DNA from: Mytilus trossulus
Taxonomy: Eukaryota > Mollusca > Bivalvia > Mytilida > Mytilidae
DNA length: 64,000 nucleotides
Direction: 5' to 3'
Assembly (NCBI RefSeq): GCF_036588685.1
Contig: NC_086386.1
Location: forward strand, 34,711,883 to 34,775,882
Below the pieces are notes generated by a model, which was not told the DNA's origin, searched no databases, and worked only from the letters and a program-made list of their open reading frames with translations. The first letter of the stretch is position 1; every line of letters begins with the position of its first letter. A program made the translations under genes and the position numbers. Shown here one piece after another: positions 35,100 to 47,189 of this stretch.

Positions 35100-38000
35100 G
35101 GTATTCGTTAAGCCTTATAACGAAAAAAAATTTATGTAACCTCCAGGTTCAACGGTGATAGTAAAAAAAAATCCCAGAATTTTTTTGAATGATATTGTAA
35201 ATGATATGAACCTTCGAATTCTTATAATATCGGAATAGAAAATATGTGATCCGAATTAACTTTTATGATGTACAGGGGGTAAGGGTCTTTCTTAAACAAT
35301 ATTATGATCCCAAATTAAATGAATTTTGTCGGCAATACTTTAATATAAACACTACATATAGCAAATTATATATTAAATCTCAATGTATTATTATTAGGAA
35401 AAATGTTTGACTCGGTAAAAAAAATCCTCCCCCTCCCCCCGTATTGCATGTAATGGTTTAAACCTGAAGGATTCGCACTAACTGCCTAAAAGGGGTCCGC
35501 TCCAGTCTTGAATCAGTGATTTTGTTTATCATAAACAAAATATTGTCTCACACTGAGAGGGGCAGCCGGGCAACCTGCACAGCCCAGCTTGTCAAAACAA
35601 CTAAGATTTACAAAACATTACAAACAAAAACATCAGTTTGGCAATTTTACTGGAATCTGATTATCTCTACTGATAAATAATGCAACACTAATGACAAATT
35701 TAAGTTTTGGAATGATTTTATTCACAAAGAATGTTTCTCATTGGTATACATTTCTATGCTCTTGTCTTTTCTGAGTTTATATTGGAAATTAAAAATTGCT
35801 GCATGAAAGACACTAGCTCCACATTCCTATGCATATGATTCTCATATGTACGAGAATCATTCCTAAAATATCCGTTTGATATCCTTTCAATGCATGACAC
35901 TGTCTAATGGGTTTTCCGCCTTAATTACAAGGAAAACCTGGCTAAACTTGTGCTAAATCAAACACTTGAATCGGATTACATCGCTATAGATGTTAAACAA
36001 TTATTTAAAGGGCCATCCGGAACTGTTGGGTTTTATGACAGTCTTCCTTCCATACAGACCATCGCTGCAAAATAATTTGAACATTCAATTAGATGATTAT
36101 AATATCATTTGGCAATCCAAAGAAAACATGAAAATATCAGACCACAATTAACAGAGACCCCCAAAAAAAAGCCAATTTTACTTTACCATGAAATTGAAAA
36201 AGTAGTTAGTTGCATGTCAAATCATCTTTTGGCTGCCGACAACAAATAAATAAAATCTAAATTTCGTAGCATTTTACCCCCCCCCCCCCCCCCCCTCCTT
36301 TTTTTTTTACTAAATTTGTTCAAGGTATCATATGATGGTTTTACCCCTTTTCAGATTTCAGTATGTCATGTTGTATATCTTTTATAAATTAGATAAATTT
36401 CTACGATATTCTTTATCATTTGACAAAATACTATGTATCTGAATTAAATTGTTTACTACTTGAAAAAGCGCGCCTTCTTTTACTTTAATTTACTTCCCTT
36501 TATTTCACATAGCAACAAATATTAAAAACTGCCAGATTTGACTGCATATCAATTCCCCCCCCCCCCCCCCCACACCAAAAAAAAAAAATAATAGTCAAGC
36601 AGCATAATTAACTTTACAAATTGGGAGAAAATCAAGATGTTCCGACTATAGGTTAGTATTAAAAAAAAATAATGAAAGAATGGCATGATTACAGGTTTGA
36701 ACCCGGACGACACTTGAAATCGAAAATTCACTTATTTACCTATCATATGCAGATACGATGATGTGATAAACTTAACAATTAATAATTTACCTGGTGCATT
36801 TTCATGTTCACATTACGTTGACGCGTCTTAGTTCGTCTGTGTTAGCTCATTTCAAGCTCGTACACAATGTACACCATTTTCCGCTATTCTTTACCGATTA
36901 CCTCTAGTCAGAAGAGCGCACTGTTTATAGGGGAGGTAATATTTTGTCACCGGTTCACGCACTGGTAACAGGAAAATCATTTAGTTAGTTTTAATTTACT
37001 AAACATACAATAGGAACAAATTTACCTATAAATGCACTATCTTTAATGTAAGACAAGGTATTTGACAAGGTATTTTATATATAAAACATTTTCAATTTAT
37101 AAAACAATAAATTAAAAAAAACTACCAGTTTACTATATAAATAGAAAACATAATTTGTCTTTACACATTGTATTAAACTTTTTAATTCGTATTAGACCTT
37201 ATTTGTTTAATATATATTTATTAGAAAACAAGAGAAAGTAACTCAATTTACTATTTATGCATAAGAGACAATATCTGAAAAAGTCTACTTCCCATGTCCC
37301 CCACTTCACCAGCAATTATTTTTTTATTCAACCATCTTTTTAAAAATTTTTAAGTTTCAGTATAAGCTAAATTATATAATGCACCAACTCCTGCCAATTA
37401 AACACTCATTCTTGTATTTCTTCCAATAAAATATTGTAATTTAAATGTTCACCCCCCCCCCCCCCCTAAAAGCATATTGTCCCCTGTGTTTTTTTGAAAA
37501 CTAAATCATTCAAATAATATCCAAATTAATTCAACAGGTGTCCGATTCTCACATATATGATATATTATATAATAAACTTGCCCCTAATTTGTCTTTTTAT
37601 ATTATAACTAGAGCATGTAATAAAATTTTGCAAATTTTAAGACAAAAAAAAATTGTCCCCAAGGGTGATTTCCCTCCTGTTACCACTAGTTTTTTTTTAC
37701 CTGTGGAAACGTTTACAAGACCAAAAGTTATTTTCCCATTATGTATTTTGAAGAGCATCATTTCCTGAATGCATTAGTACAAAGAACTAGGTGGAAAGGC
37801 GGCCAGGTTTGAAATTCAAGCCCATCCAAGGTACGAATTTATAGAAAAATACTTTATGGTGTTCTATCCTGTTATAGCCTTTTCTTACACTTTCTGAGAA
37901 TAATTTTATGTGTGCAGCACAACATTAGATGTGTTTTTATATCATCTTTTTAAATGTTATATGTCACAGGAAATACAATTACATTTAATGTGATAAAAAG

Positions 38001-39194
38001 GGCAAAAACTATCGCGTAATTCCTTTCTGTTATGTTCTGTGACAGTCATGTTACCTGATAAAAAGTAACAGCATAACCATCATCAGTAACAGGAAGGATG
38101 CTAAAGACAATTTCACTAAAGAATCGAAAAGTTTATCTACTATATGCCAACCATTTCATTTAATTTATGTTATCACCACCTTATCCAATAAATTTCAAAA
38201 TAATACACAGTATATTGAATAAAAGAATAGAGTTTTCCCCTTTGATAACAGCAGAGAACATTGTGCAATTCTAGTATAGTAGATAGTAACAGCAAGGAAT
38301 TTATTTTAGAATTTTTCATTACCAAGGCAGATTTTTCATATTGCAAATACAGTTTCAAAGGATAAATGACATTGTTTGCTGTTATCTTCCAATTGTTACC
38401 AATCTAAAATGATGTATTTTTCTTAAACTTTAAAATAAAGCAGAAAAACCCTTTCTGTTACCAACTCTGTCCGGTTACCGTTGTCCTGTTACTCAAGATT
38501 CTTTCATGTTACCGACATATCTGACTATATTTAAGTATATTTCTAAACCTTTTGTATTGCAAATGCTAAAATCAATAATTGGCATTTGATAAACTATTGC
38601 AGGATATACTAGTAAACCACAAATAGTGTCTTAAACTTATTTCTTATTCCCATTAGAAACTTTTTAAAATTGGTTTACTTTGGTAACAGGAAAGAACTGA
38701 ATTTTTTTGTACCATTTTTAAAATAGCCATTGCTTCCTTATTAAACAATTGTTTGAATTACAGACAACAGTTCCTAGATCCACAATGAGTGTTCTTCGAT
38801 TCGTGCTATTAAAATACCGGGGCTAAAGATTTTTTGTTTTTGTTTTTTCTTATTGCCAAAAAATCGACTTTTTCAGATATTGTGTACTATATTCATAATA
38901 TCACGTTTACTTGTTTTAAATGGAACTCGAAGCGGAGGAAAATCCGTTAACATGTGGTTTAATATTATATGGTCATGATTTTATGTAACCTTTCGGCAGA
39001 TGTGGCTAACGTATTGACACCAATTGTATTGTTTTTTTTAATCATCATTTAAAGATCGTTAAACATAATGAAAGAGGTTATAAGCTGTAAATCTTTTAGA
39101 ATAAAGAATGTATTACAATGATATTGACTCTTGTTACAATGAAACAACACAAACAAAATTATACAATACAAGATAAAAGTAAAACGTGCACATT
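35100..39194. other. Intergenic with poly-C tracts; no supported gene
   Basis: Long C-runs occur at about 36278-36296, 36554-36571 and 37450-37466. A partial CAGTGGCGGAT-type fragment (GGGGTCCGCTCCAGTC) lies near 35500. About 36810-36960 is less AT-rich. On the minus strand ATGAAAATGCACCAG|GTAAAT at about 36792 could be a first exon with donor, but no partner exon was found. Confidence 0.35.
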
Positions 39195-39609
39195 CAGCTT
39201 TTAAATTTCGTTATTCGATATTCAGCAGTCGGTTGCATTGGATATTCAAATTTAAATCATAAAAAATCTAATATCTAATAACATTAAAAGCATGATTTTC
39301 ATAGTTGAAAGGAATAAAAAGATTTGTAGGGAATCGTTTTATGACATTTTTAAGTTGTCTTAAACTCTCCGTTATCCTTGAAAATAAACCCTTACCAATG
39401 CCGCAGATCAGTGTAAGTTGCATATTTGTCTTTATGTAAAATACATTTTTAATAATAAAACGACATAAAAACTAATTTTTTGTGTAATAATTCTTAAAAG
39501 AAAAACAAAATTCGATAACTCTAGAAACATTAATAAATAGAAATAGAAATATGATCAAATATATAAATATAATATATATATGGACCCTCCCCCCCACCAA
39601 AAAAGAAAA

Positions 39610-40755
39610 GAAATATATAGTGAAAACCTACCTGAAACCGCTTAAATGAAGGTGAGACCTCCTGTTCTTTCAATGCCTATACAACTCGACCAATTCATAG
39701 ACTCTGTTTATATATTTAAAGATTGTTTCAACATGATTTTTTTACAGAATAATGCCTTCTTTGATATCTACGAAGCGCTTATATTGTCACATTTGAGTTA
39801 AAAATGGTCAAAATTTCAGGACAAAGGGCACATGGCAATGGTGAGAGCCCCCTGATCGCTCAGTCTGCCTAATATTTAGCAGATAGTTAGTTAATAGGTA
39901 GATACAAACGTACGAAGCGCTTATATTGTCACATTTGAGTTAAAAATGGTCAAAATGTCAGGACAAAGGGCACAGGGCAATGGTGAGAGCCCCCTGATCG
40001 CTCAGTCTGCCTAATATTTAGCAGATAGTTAGTTAATGGGTAGATACAAACGTTACTAAAAGTAATTTAGGTACACTTCCTTTTTTCTATCTGTTTATGG
40101 AGTTCAAAAGAGCCAGTTGGATATTCAAATTATAAAGCGAAAACCTACCTTTGTCTAAAAATGTTGACATTTTTTTGCTGAAAAGTGACAATATAACCCC
40201 TCGATAGATATCGAAGATGACATTATTCTGGGAAACCCCTCTGATTTAACCTTTATATATACAGAGTCTATGATCTAGTTAAAGTTTATGGACATTGAAA
40301 GACAAGGGTGGTCTCAACGGCATTTAAGCGGTCTAGGGTCGCTTTTCACTATGATTTTTAAAATTCAACTGGCACTTTTGGGCCCTCCGTAAATATAGAA
40401 GACAGGAAGTCTACCAAAATTCCTTCCAGTCACCTTTGTATTTACATATGAACTAATTGTTTGCACAATATAAGAAATATTGAGCGATCAGGGCGACGGG
40501 GGGATTGGCTTTTACGATTGCCCTGTGGCCTTTGTCCTAAAATTTTGACAAATGTTTGCTGAAAAGTGACAATCTAAGCCTCTCTCTATATATATATTGA
40601 TATCGATGATGACAGTATTCTGTGAAATTCTTCTAATACACCCTTTATATACAGAGTCTATTTTTTAGTTGAATTTTATATACATTGAAAAAGGGGGGAG
40701 TCTCAGTGACCATCTCATCCTCATTCAAACGGTCTCAGGAGGTTTTTACTATATA
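39610..40755. repeat. Inverted arms, one left and two right copies
   Basis: The arm at 39610-39790 (GTGAAAACCTACCTGAAACC...ATAGACTCTG...TATTGTCAC) is matched inversely at 40167-40345 and, more diverged, at 40555-40755. Shared landmarks are CCGCTTAAAT, CATAGACTCTGT, AGAATAATG and ATATTGTCAC. The arms could fold into a large hairpin. Confidence 0.6.
39771..40054 (+). repeat. Tandem duplication, 142-bp period
   Basis: CGAAGCGCTTATATTGTCAC starts at 39771 and again at 39913. The two copies run through GGACAAAGGGCACA(T/G)GGCAA and CTGATCGCTCAGTCTGCC with only a few differences, so the event is recent. Confidence 0.85.
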
Positions 40756-41101
40756 ATTCTTTTTTGGACTTTCCATAAATATTTCTATTTTTATTTCAAA
40801 AATTTTCTAGAGTTGTCGGTGTTTTTTTTTGTTTTAAGAAATATTATATATAAAATTACATCTTTGTCGTTTTAAATATTGGTAACATTCTATATTACAC
40901 ATGTTACATAAAGACAAATATGTAACTTACAAAAGGGTTTATATTCCGGCGAGGACAATACAAATTTACGAATTTAACAATTTCCTACGTAACTTATCAG
41001 TCTTCTTAACTATGAAAATCATACTTTTAATATTATGAAGTATTTTGTTTTTATGATTTTCAGGTAAATTTTGAATATCAAACTGACTGCTTGCCATAGT
41101 C

Positions 41102-41184
41102 ACTTGTTTCTATCCATATGAAGGTCGACTATCCATTTAAAATTTGTATGGATTGTCGACCTTAATTTGGATATAAACAAGTGC
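41102..41184. repeat. Perfect-looking hairpin, about 29-bp arms
   Basis: CTTGTTTCTATCCATATGAA then GGTCGAC at left pair with GTCGACC then TTAATTTGGATATAAACAAG at right, with a loop of about 26 bp. Possibly a small MITE or a terminator-like structure of the surrounding element. Confidence 0.6.
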
Positions 41185-41395
41185 CTGTGCTGCTAGCAGT
41201 CGGTTGGATTTTGAATATCGAATATCGAATAACGAACCGGCTGTTTTAAAACATGTTAACTTCACATACATCGTTATCAGGACAAACATGTAACCAAAAC
41301 AACTCATCAAAGTTGGAAAAGTTTAACCGACTTTATATTTTAAAATTAGTCTTTTGTCAGTTAATTGTATTTTTACAGATTAAACACTTTTAGAA

Positions 41396-41540
41396 ATTTT
41401 GGTCCTCAATGCTCTTCAACTTCGTACTTAATTTGGCCTTTTAAACTTTGTTGGATTCGAGCGTCACTGATGAGTCTTTTGTAGACAAAACGCGCGTCTG
41501 GCGTATACAAAACATTTAGTACTGGTATCTATGATGAGTT
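41396..41540 (+). mobile_element. Retrozyme-like repeat, partial monomer (copy D)
   Basis: GGTCCTCAATGCTCTTCAAC, TTCGTACTTAATTTGGCC, the hammerhead, then TATACAAAAC...ACTGGTATCTATGATGA. Subfamily 1, like copies A and B. Confidence 0.65.
41459..41505 (+). ncRNA. Hammerhead ribozyme, inactivated core (copy D)
   Basis: CTGATGA, stem II GTC...GAC, palindromic ACGCGCGT, GTC and stem I are intact, but the invariant GAAA is read as AAAA (GACAAAAC for GACGAAAC). The lost core guanine is needed for catalysis, so this copy should be dead. Confidence 0.75.
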
Positions 41541-42159
41541 AATTGTTTCCGAGAGAAACTTAGAACATCAAACTTTTAAATGTGTAATTTTGAGTTGATT
41601 TAAAAAATAAATATTTGATTTATAATATTCATTGTAGTTATTATGTATGAAATATTTGGACATTGAACATTCCAGTACCTTTGTCTTTAGTTGTGTATAC
41701 ATGTAAGATGAAAGAAATAGCACTGTGATTATTTAAAAATATGGTAACTTTTCTAAAATAAGACTACACATTTTCCAAAATCTAATAATAGGATAGCTCT
41801 GACGTATCGGAAGTAAACACTACTTCATTTTTAATGGCTAATTATGCTGATCAGACGTTTTGTCCAGGTATATATACTATTATACACAAACGCTTACATG
41901 GAGACATTGAGAAAAAAATGATAATTCGTGACATTGTTTCAACAGTTTCATTAAGATGCATGTGTGGTCAGGCTACGTCGCGGTTGGTCTGTTTGTCTGT
42001 TTATATAAATAATAAATTAGTTCGATTTAGAGTCGGCAAGTTATAGACAAACATAAGCTCTAATGAGCTTTTGACCGACGTATGATACATTTTTAACAAT
42101 ACAACATTTATAACAATACAACACATAATATAATACACATGCAATAATAGTTATCAAAG

Positions 42160-42843
42160 GTATCAATACAATACAATACAATATGCGTTATTTCAAAAAC
42201 ACTCCGTCACATTGACATGTGAAACAGGAGGTAAATTACAAATTACAATCACATACAATTAAATAAATAAATAAAACAACATAGAAATGAAATATATGGA
42301 AATTAAATTAACTTTATATTATCATATTTTAATTTATTATAATATTTTAGTTAAATTTGAAATGAATGAAGACAAATTTTTACGTTCGTTAATATTAGTC
42401 AATGGCAGTAGTCCTTTCATTTTTGCTTCAGACGGATATTTCACATAGTACTCTGGAATATGCTGATTATGATATTTTTTACTGCATTCAAATGGATAAA
42501 AGTATTCATTGCCAATTGCAGTTAAAGACAAATTACATGTTCTCTCTTCTTTTGGAATGTTATACCATCTTCCCAGCTCAACTGGAATTTTTACATTGCA
42601 GCATCGTAATTTTGAAATATATTTACGTCCGAATGGTGTTTATTTTAAAAGATAGTTTTCTAAGTCAAAAATTGTTTAAAGAAGTCCATAAAATTCTCCT
42701 CTGGATGAGTTGTCAACTTGACTGTGCCATTGTTGAATAAATGAATCTTTTAGTTTTTCTGTCAGTACGATTTTTAGATGATTTATATCTAATGATGATT
42801 GCTGAGTCCAAACATAGGTTAGTCCGGCATTGTCTAGGATCTA
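42160..42843 (-). pseudogene. LINE C-terminal fragment with two in-frame stops
   Basis: On the minus strand, from about 42843: ILDNAGLTYVWTQQ, then LKDSFIQQWHSQVDNSSRGE, two stop codons, then RKYISKLRCCNVKIPVELGR, WYNIPKEERTCNL and IGNEYFYPFEC, ending at the stop near 42337. These are the C-terminal (CCHC-like) motifs of a mollusc-type non-LTR retrotransposon. The 3' UTR runs down to a short (ATTGT)n-type tail near 42160-42185. The cysteine after the CNL motif is replaced (CNLSL), and two stops interrupt the frame, so it is dead. Confidence 0.8.
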
Positions 42844-43044
42844 TTTAATATAATACCAGGATTGTAAATTTCACAGCACAAAAATGAAGCACTAAAAGCA
42901 GAATATAAGCATAAGCTAGGTATGAAAGCTAAAAACATATATTATAAGTGTAAACTAGGCATAAAGCTGGCAAAAATGCATAGCATAAAAAAATTGAAAA
43001 ATGGGGTATAATCTAGATGGTAAATAAATTTGCGACATATATAA

Positions 43045-43415
43045 TAAATTAAAAGTCTGCACAAGCTGTGCACTTATAGTCATTTCCATTCCATGACTTT
43101 GGAATATTTTTGAACTGACTAAAATTAGCAATTTTCTAAAATCATCAGGTAGATCATTCCATAAAACAGCAGCTGTGTATTTAAAAGAGTTCTTACCACT
43201 GGTTGATGTTCGGACCCTAGGTATATCTACAATATTAGAATATCTAAAATTATATTTCAATACAACTAAATTATGTAAGCATGGTGGTGACAATTTATAT
43301 AAAATTTTGAAACACTCAATAGCCATGTTACGCAAACAACTTATTTTCAATGATGGAACCTTTGCTCGTAAAAGTAGTTCGTGACGTTGAATGATTTCCT
43401 ATTATTCTCAGCCGA
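43045..43415 (-). pseudogene. Second LINE C-terminal fragment, frameshifted
   Basis: On the minus strand: HELLLRAKVPSLKISCLRNM, AIECFKILYKLSPPCLHNLV, NFRYSNIVDIPRVRT, KYTAAVLWNDLPDDFRK, then a shift into another frame with FSQFKNIPKSWNGNDYKCTA and CADF before a stop. This is the common ending of mollusc LINE reverse transcriptases. It belongs to a different LINE family from the fragment at 42160-42843. The upstream catalytic domain is missing. Confidence 0.8.
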
Positions 43416-44380
43416 CTTAATGATTGAAACTAAATGCTTCTTTAAGCGGTAATTTATGTACCTTTGTAATAAGTAATCAATTTATATTCAACCTGCAATT
43501 ATTTACAACCCGTCATTGGTCTACGGGACCTATCTACGACTTTTTATTACGTAAATATGAATTCTTAAGGTGGCACGGTAGTATTTCCTGGCGCATAAGG
43601 GATAATGGTAGCCTTTTTAGAATTTTTACCACTTTCTAACACTGCCAAAATTCTACACTCACAGTTAACTGAAGTACTTTCATTTTGCTATTCAGAAATT
43701 TGTCTTTTTTCAAATGACAAAGTATGCTTAACACGAGTAAAATATTCTCCCCTGTCAATTTTCTTATCGTTTATATAGCGCTTGACCATATGACAAATTT
43801 AGGAAAAAGTTAAAGCATAAACAACATTTTAAAACCAAAAAGGCATCTTAGTATTATCATGATTATATAGATTTATAAATTGTTGCTGCAAAATTCTGTC
43901 GGATGCTTTTTTTCAGATTAGTTTTACGCTTTGTTTTTTGTTTCCCTTGCATATTGCGCATACACGTTTATGATATTTTTTTTTATCTTTTTTATTTTTG
44001 TTTTGTTTTGTTGATAATTTATTAATTCATATTTATTCTTTTCTTCTAGAGTGGCACAGAAAGATATTCCCGATCCAATTTCTGTGAATGCAAAATAACA
44101 TACATCTTAGTGACCATTATTTCTAATGTGCTATTCAATAAACGACACATCACTCAAAACCAAAACACATTGAAAAAACAAACATGTTCAGGATCAGTTC
44201 AGTTCACAAGAAGAGTAGCATTATAAGCATATGAATAAAGTAATATATCTACTGAGAAAGTGAACCAACTTAAGATAGCGCTGAAGTGAAGCAAAGTTCT
44301 TTTTAAAAATGTGACATCGTCTGTTATCGGTGAAATGACGGATCAGGGAAACGAATTAATTTGAAGTCCGTTTAATATTT
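43416..44380. other. Upstream region of the LRAT-type gene; no gene proven
   Basis: TTCTTTTCTTCTAG at about 44037-44050 is a good splice acceptor, followed by an open stretch (AGTGGCACAGAAAG...) that could be a 5' exon of the gene at 44.7 kb. About 43840-43930 (AAAAAGGCATCTTAGTATTA...TTGCTGCAAAATTCTGTC) is repeated at about 54030-54115. Confidence 0.35.
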
Positions 44381-44527
44381 GGGGCCCTTTATAGCTTGTT
44401 GTTCGGTGTGAGCCAAGGCTCCGTGTTGAAGGCCGTACTTTAACCTATAATGGTTTAATTTTTAAACTTTTATTTGGATGGAGAGTTGTCTCATTGGCAC
44501 TCACACCACATCTTCCTATATCTATAT
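44381..44527 (+). repeat. SINE-like bivalve repeat, young subfamily
   Basis: GGGGCCCTTTATAGCTTGTT to GGCACTCACACCACATCTTC, nearly identical to 23268-23416. It ends about 145 bp before the LRAT-type gene's acceptor. Confidence 0.6.
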
Positions 44528-44704
44528 AATGCGATATAAGAACAGTCATGGTTATCAAAAGAACAACGTTTCTGGCTATCTTATCAATTAACGACAATAG
44601 GTCAAGGCGAAGCCATAGGATGCCAAACAATTTTCAAACTCTGCAAATTGCATCACTTAACTTTTTATTCAGACAAACACGTTGTGTCGGGACATAGTTT
44701 ACCT

Positions 44705-46033
44705 ATGAATGATTCTGTCGAACACGAAGAACAGAAAAAGCGAGAATCTAAATCACACACACATGTAACAATTGTATCTGCATATAAAGAGAAGTTAACG
44801 GATAGATGTGAATTGGACAGGATGATGGATGATGCCACTGTCCAACACAAACAGCGTCATCCAAACAAAAGACTCCCAACTGATATTGATTTAACATCTT
44901 CCGACCAAGACAAGACGATGTCATATTCAGTAGATGATCCAAAAATATTGATAGGCAAAGACTACCAAAAGACACACGAGGCAGGTTCGTCACGCATAGT
45001 AAATTTTTCTGCAGTCAATAGTTTAACACGCCGACAAAGACTTGACTCGTTCTTATCGATTCGAAAAAATATGCAACATGACGGATCATCTGTATCTCCT
45101 ACGTCTGATGATTCTGAATCACATGATGAACCTGAATCACACGAGGACTTCGAATTTTACAAGAGTGCGGCGTTTAACACTACAAATCGAAGCATAGAAG
45201 ATAACATGACTGCCTTACAAATATCAGAAATGAGTGGTTGTATTGAATGCGTAAAGGCAATTCCTGTTTTCTCTGCAAACGAAATTCAAGAAGGAGACCA
45301 TATCGTTTTTGCAGGTACAGTGTACGATCATCATGCAATTGTGGAGTCTAAGCTTCCTGACAAAGAGTTTGGAATAATAGAAGCAACAAATACAATATTT
45401 GGAGTTACAACGGGTTTCTTTTTAGGCAAAAAAGCTCTCATTGGAAAATCCACTAAATTGTTTAATTTTGCAACACAAAATCTTCGTGTGATAGCGTACA
45501 GAGTAAGACCGTTCACGCAAAAAGCAACTGCGCAACGAGCAAGGGATTTTGTCGCAGGTGATGGGACGAGTGGAAAGTACGATTACGATATTTTAGATAA
45601 TAATTGCGAACATTTTGCAACATATTGCGTTACAGGACGAAAATTCAGTATTCAAGTAACAAAGTTCAGATTAACCAGTAGTTTGTTTTGGAAAAGTGGA
45701 TTTATTGGAATAAGCGATGAATCAATTCGAAATGTGAAGCAATATGAACACGGAATAATATGTAAACCGTGTTTTGAAATCAACAAACAATTATTTAACG
45801 TAAATGTTAGGCCAATAGAAAAGGCAGAAGATGTTCAAAAGGGAAACATTATAAGGTACAGTTACTGGAACTTATGGCATGATGCTGTCATCTTAGATGT
45901 AAGAGATGTCGAAGAATCTCATGTTACCTGCTTCATTGCACATTATGCGTTTTGTGGCATATTTTCTCATAGGACGATTTTACGAGAAAAATTGAGAGTC
46001 TATTTTGATGGAAGCTTCAAGATATTGGATTAA
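44705..46033 (+). CDS. LRAT-domain protein, cut short by a transposon insertion
   Basis: 442 residues from ATG 44705. Residues 1-185 are polar, low-complexity and probably disordered. An NlpC/P60-type LRAT fold covers about 194-320: GDHIVFAG, the catalytic-type histidine in YDHHAIVE (H209/H210), and NNCEHFATYC with nucleophile C301. A second LRAT-like domain starts near 373 (GNIIRYSYWNLWHDAVI) and stops abruptly at FKILD because a mobile element inserts there and its first bases complete a TAA. LRAT-family enzymes transfer acyl groups between lipids, retinol or phosphatidylethanolamine through the Cys/His pair; this protein's substrate is unknown. A splice acceptor (TTTTTATTCAG, to 44672) lies in the same frame upstream, so 5' coding exons are possible. 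The severed end is at 51137-51313. Whether the truncated product is stable cannot be seen here. Confidence 0.8.
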   Translation: MNDSVEHEEQKKRESKSHTHVTIVSAYKEKLTDRCELDRMMDDATVQHKQRHPNKRLPTDIDLTSSDQDKTMSYSVDDPKILIGKDYQKTHEAGSSRIVNFSAVNSLTRRQRLDSFLSIRKNMQHDGSSVSPTSDDSESHDEPESHEDFEFYKSAAFNTTNRSIEDNMTALQISEMSGCIECVKAIPVFSANEIQEGDHIVFAGTVYDHHAIVESKLPDKEFGIIEATNTIFGVTTGFFLGKKALIGKSTKLFNFATQNLRVIAYRVRPFTQKATAQRARDFVAGDGTSGKYDYDILDNNCEHFATYCVTGRKFSIQVTKFRLTSSLFWKSGFIGISDESIRNVKQYEHGIICKPCFEINKQLFNVNVRPIEKAEDVQKGNIIRYSYWNLWHDAVILDVRDVEESHVTCFIAHYAFCGIFSHRTILREKLRVYFDGSFKILD

Positions 46034-46194
46034 CACGTTCTCATCTAAAATTAAAAATTCTCATTAACGGTAATTTGTCATAATTCGTACTCAAATAGGT
46101 CGAATTATTGCTCATAAGACAATCTTATACAAAAAAGAGAAAAATAAAGGAAAAGCACATTTTTATTTTATCAAGCACTTGGAAATCGTGAATC

Positions 46195-46430
46195 TGGCAT
46201 TTTAACACCTGGTATATGCTGAACTGAATTGTAATAAATTAACTTGCATTTCTCAGGCCTGTATGCTAGCATACGTACCTGGTGTATGCTAATGTCTACA
46301 TTTAATGAATACATTGTATTTCTCAGGTATGTATGCTAGCATACGCACCTGGTGTATGCAGAACAGCAAATATTGAATCAGATGTTGTATTTCACAGGTC
46401 TGTATGATAGCATACGAACCCGGGTGTTTT
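46195..46430 (+). repeat. Left subterminal palindrome array (about three units)
   Basis: Three units of roughly 65 bp: (T)CTCAGG(C/T)(C/A)TGTATGCTAGCATACG(T/C)ACC, then TGGTGTATGC. The core GTATGCTAGCATAC is a perfect palindrome. The orientation is opposite to the array at the right end, as expected for transposase-binding repeats near both ends of a transposon. Confidence 0.75.
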
Positions 46431-47009
46431 TAAAAAAAATCCTTTACGTCAGTATAGTTGTGGTTTTACTTTATTGCCGATTTCGAGTTTTTTTTTAAAA
46501 CTAAAAGCCTAAAACTGACCTCTTTTTTTTTCTCCCGTTGGTAAACAGAAAGGCGTTAATTTGCAAGGCAAATCGGCAATTGAAGCGTACTTTCACTGTT
46601 GTAAATCGATAAATGAAAATCTCAAGTTCCATGACTATGATCGCTTTATTGACCTAGAGGTATCTGTTTTGTTTGCAAATTAAAATTACGGAAAAATGAT
46701 GCGAGGTTCCAAGTTCGAAGTTGTTGACAAAAATTTATATGACGTCAGGGACCTTCTGACGTAAGGCGGAGGGATATAGACGGATAGCGTTGACTTACAC
46801 AAGTTACTTTACCAGTACACTTAATTAAAATAATAGCAATTGATTACAAAACAACCTGTTTTGTTTATACTTGGTATTGGTAATTATTAAAAACTCAAAG
46901 AAAAAAGGACTATTTATCTGCGTAGTCACGCACTCCATCTAGATGACGTCATTTAAAAATGTAAACAATTTCAATGATCAATGAAGGAGTTCTCCTCACG
47001 GAGAAGAAA

Positions 47010-47082
47010 ATGGACAAAAATACGCTCTATTATCTTGATTTGAATAAACCAGAAGCAAAACAGAATGTCGGATATATTTATG
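47010..47082 (+). other. Exon-like frame inside the transposon (candidate first exon)
   Basis: ATG at 47010 opens 24 codons (MDKNTLYYLDLNKPEAKQNV, GYIY) ending at a consensus donor G|GTAAGT (47083). CRE-type TGACGTCA octamers lie at 46740 and 46944, the nearer about 60 bp before the ATG. It could be the first exon of an element-borne or captured gene, but no following exon was found, and chance is possible. Confidence 0.25.
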
Positions 47083-47189
47083 GTAAGTAAACCTAGCTGT
47101 TTTTGTATATTTTTCACGATTTCATTTAACACCCTCTTTTTTGGAGGTCGGCTTGAACATGTACACATGTACGTCAAATGTAGCAAGAG

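Larger units (their letters stand above)
39195..41240. mobile_element. Probable inverted-repeat element, about 2 kb
   Basis: TTCGTTATTCGATATTC with CAGTCGGTTG nearby (39207-39236) is mirrored at about 41190-41239 (CAGTCGGTTGG...GATATTCGAATATCGAATAACGAA, read as its complement). Between them lie inverted arms of about 175 bp, a 142-bp tandem duplication and no transposase. Target duplication and exact ends are not certain, so this may instead be several nested elements. Confidence 0.4.

Noticed and set aside
42402..42740. Plus-strand 112-codon frame
   Set aside because: Antisense shadow of the LINE C-terminal fragment read on the minus strand.
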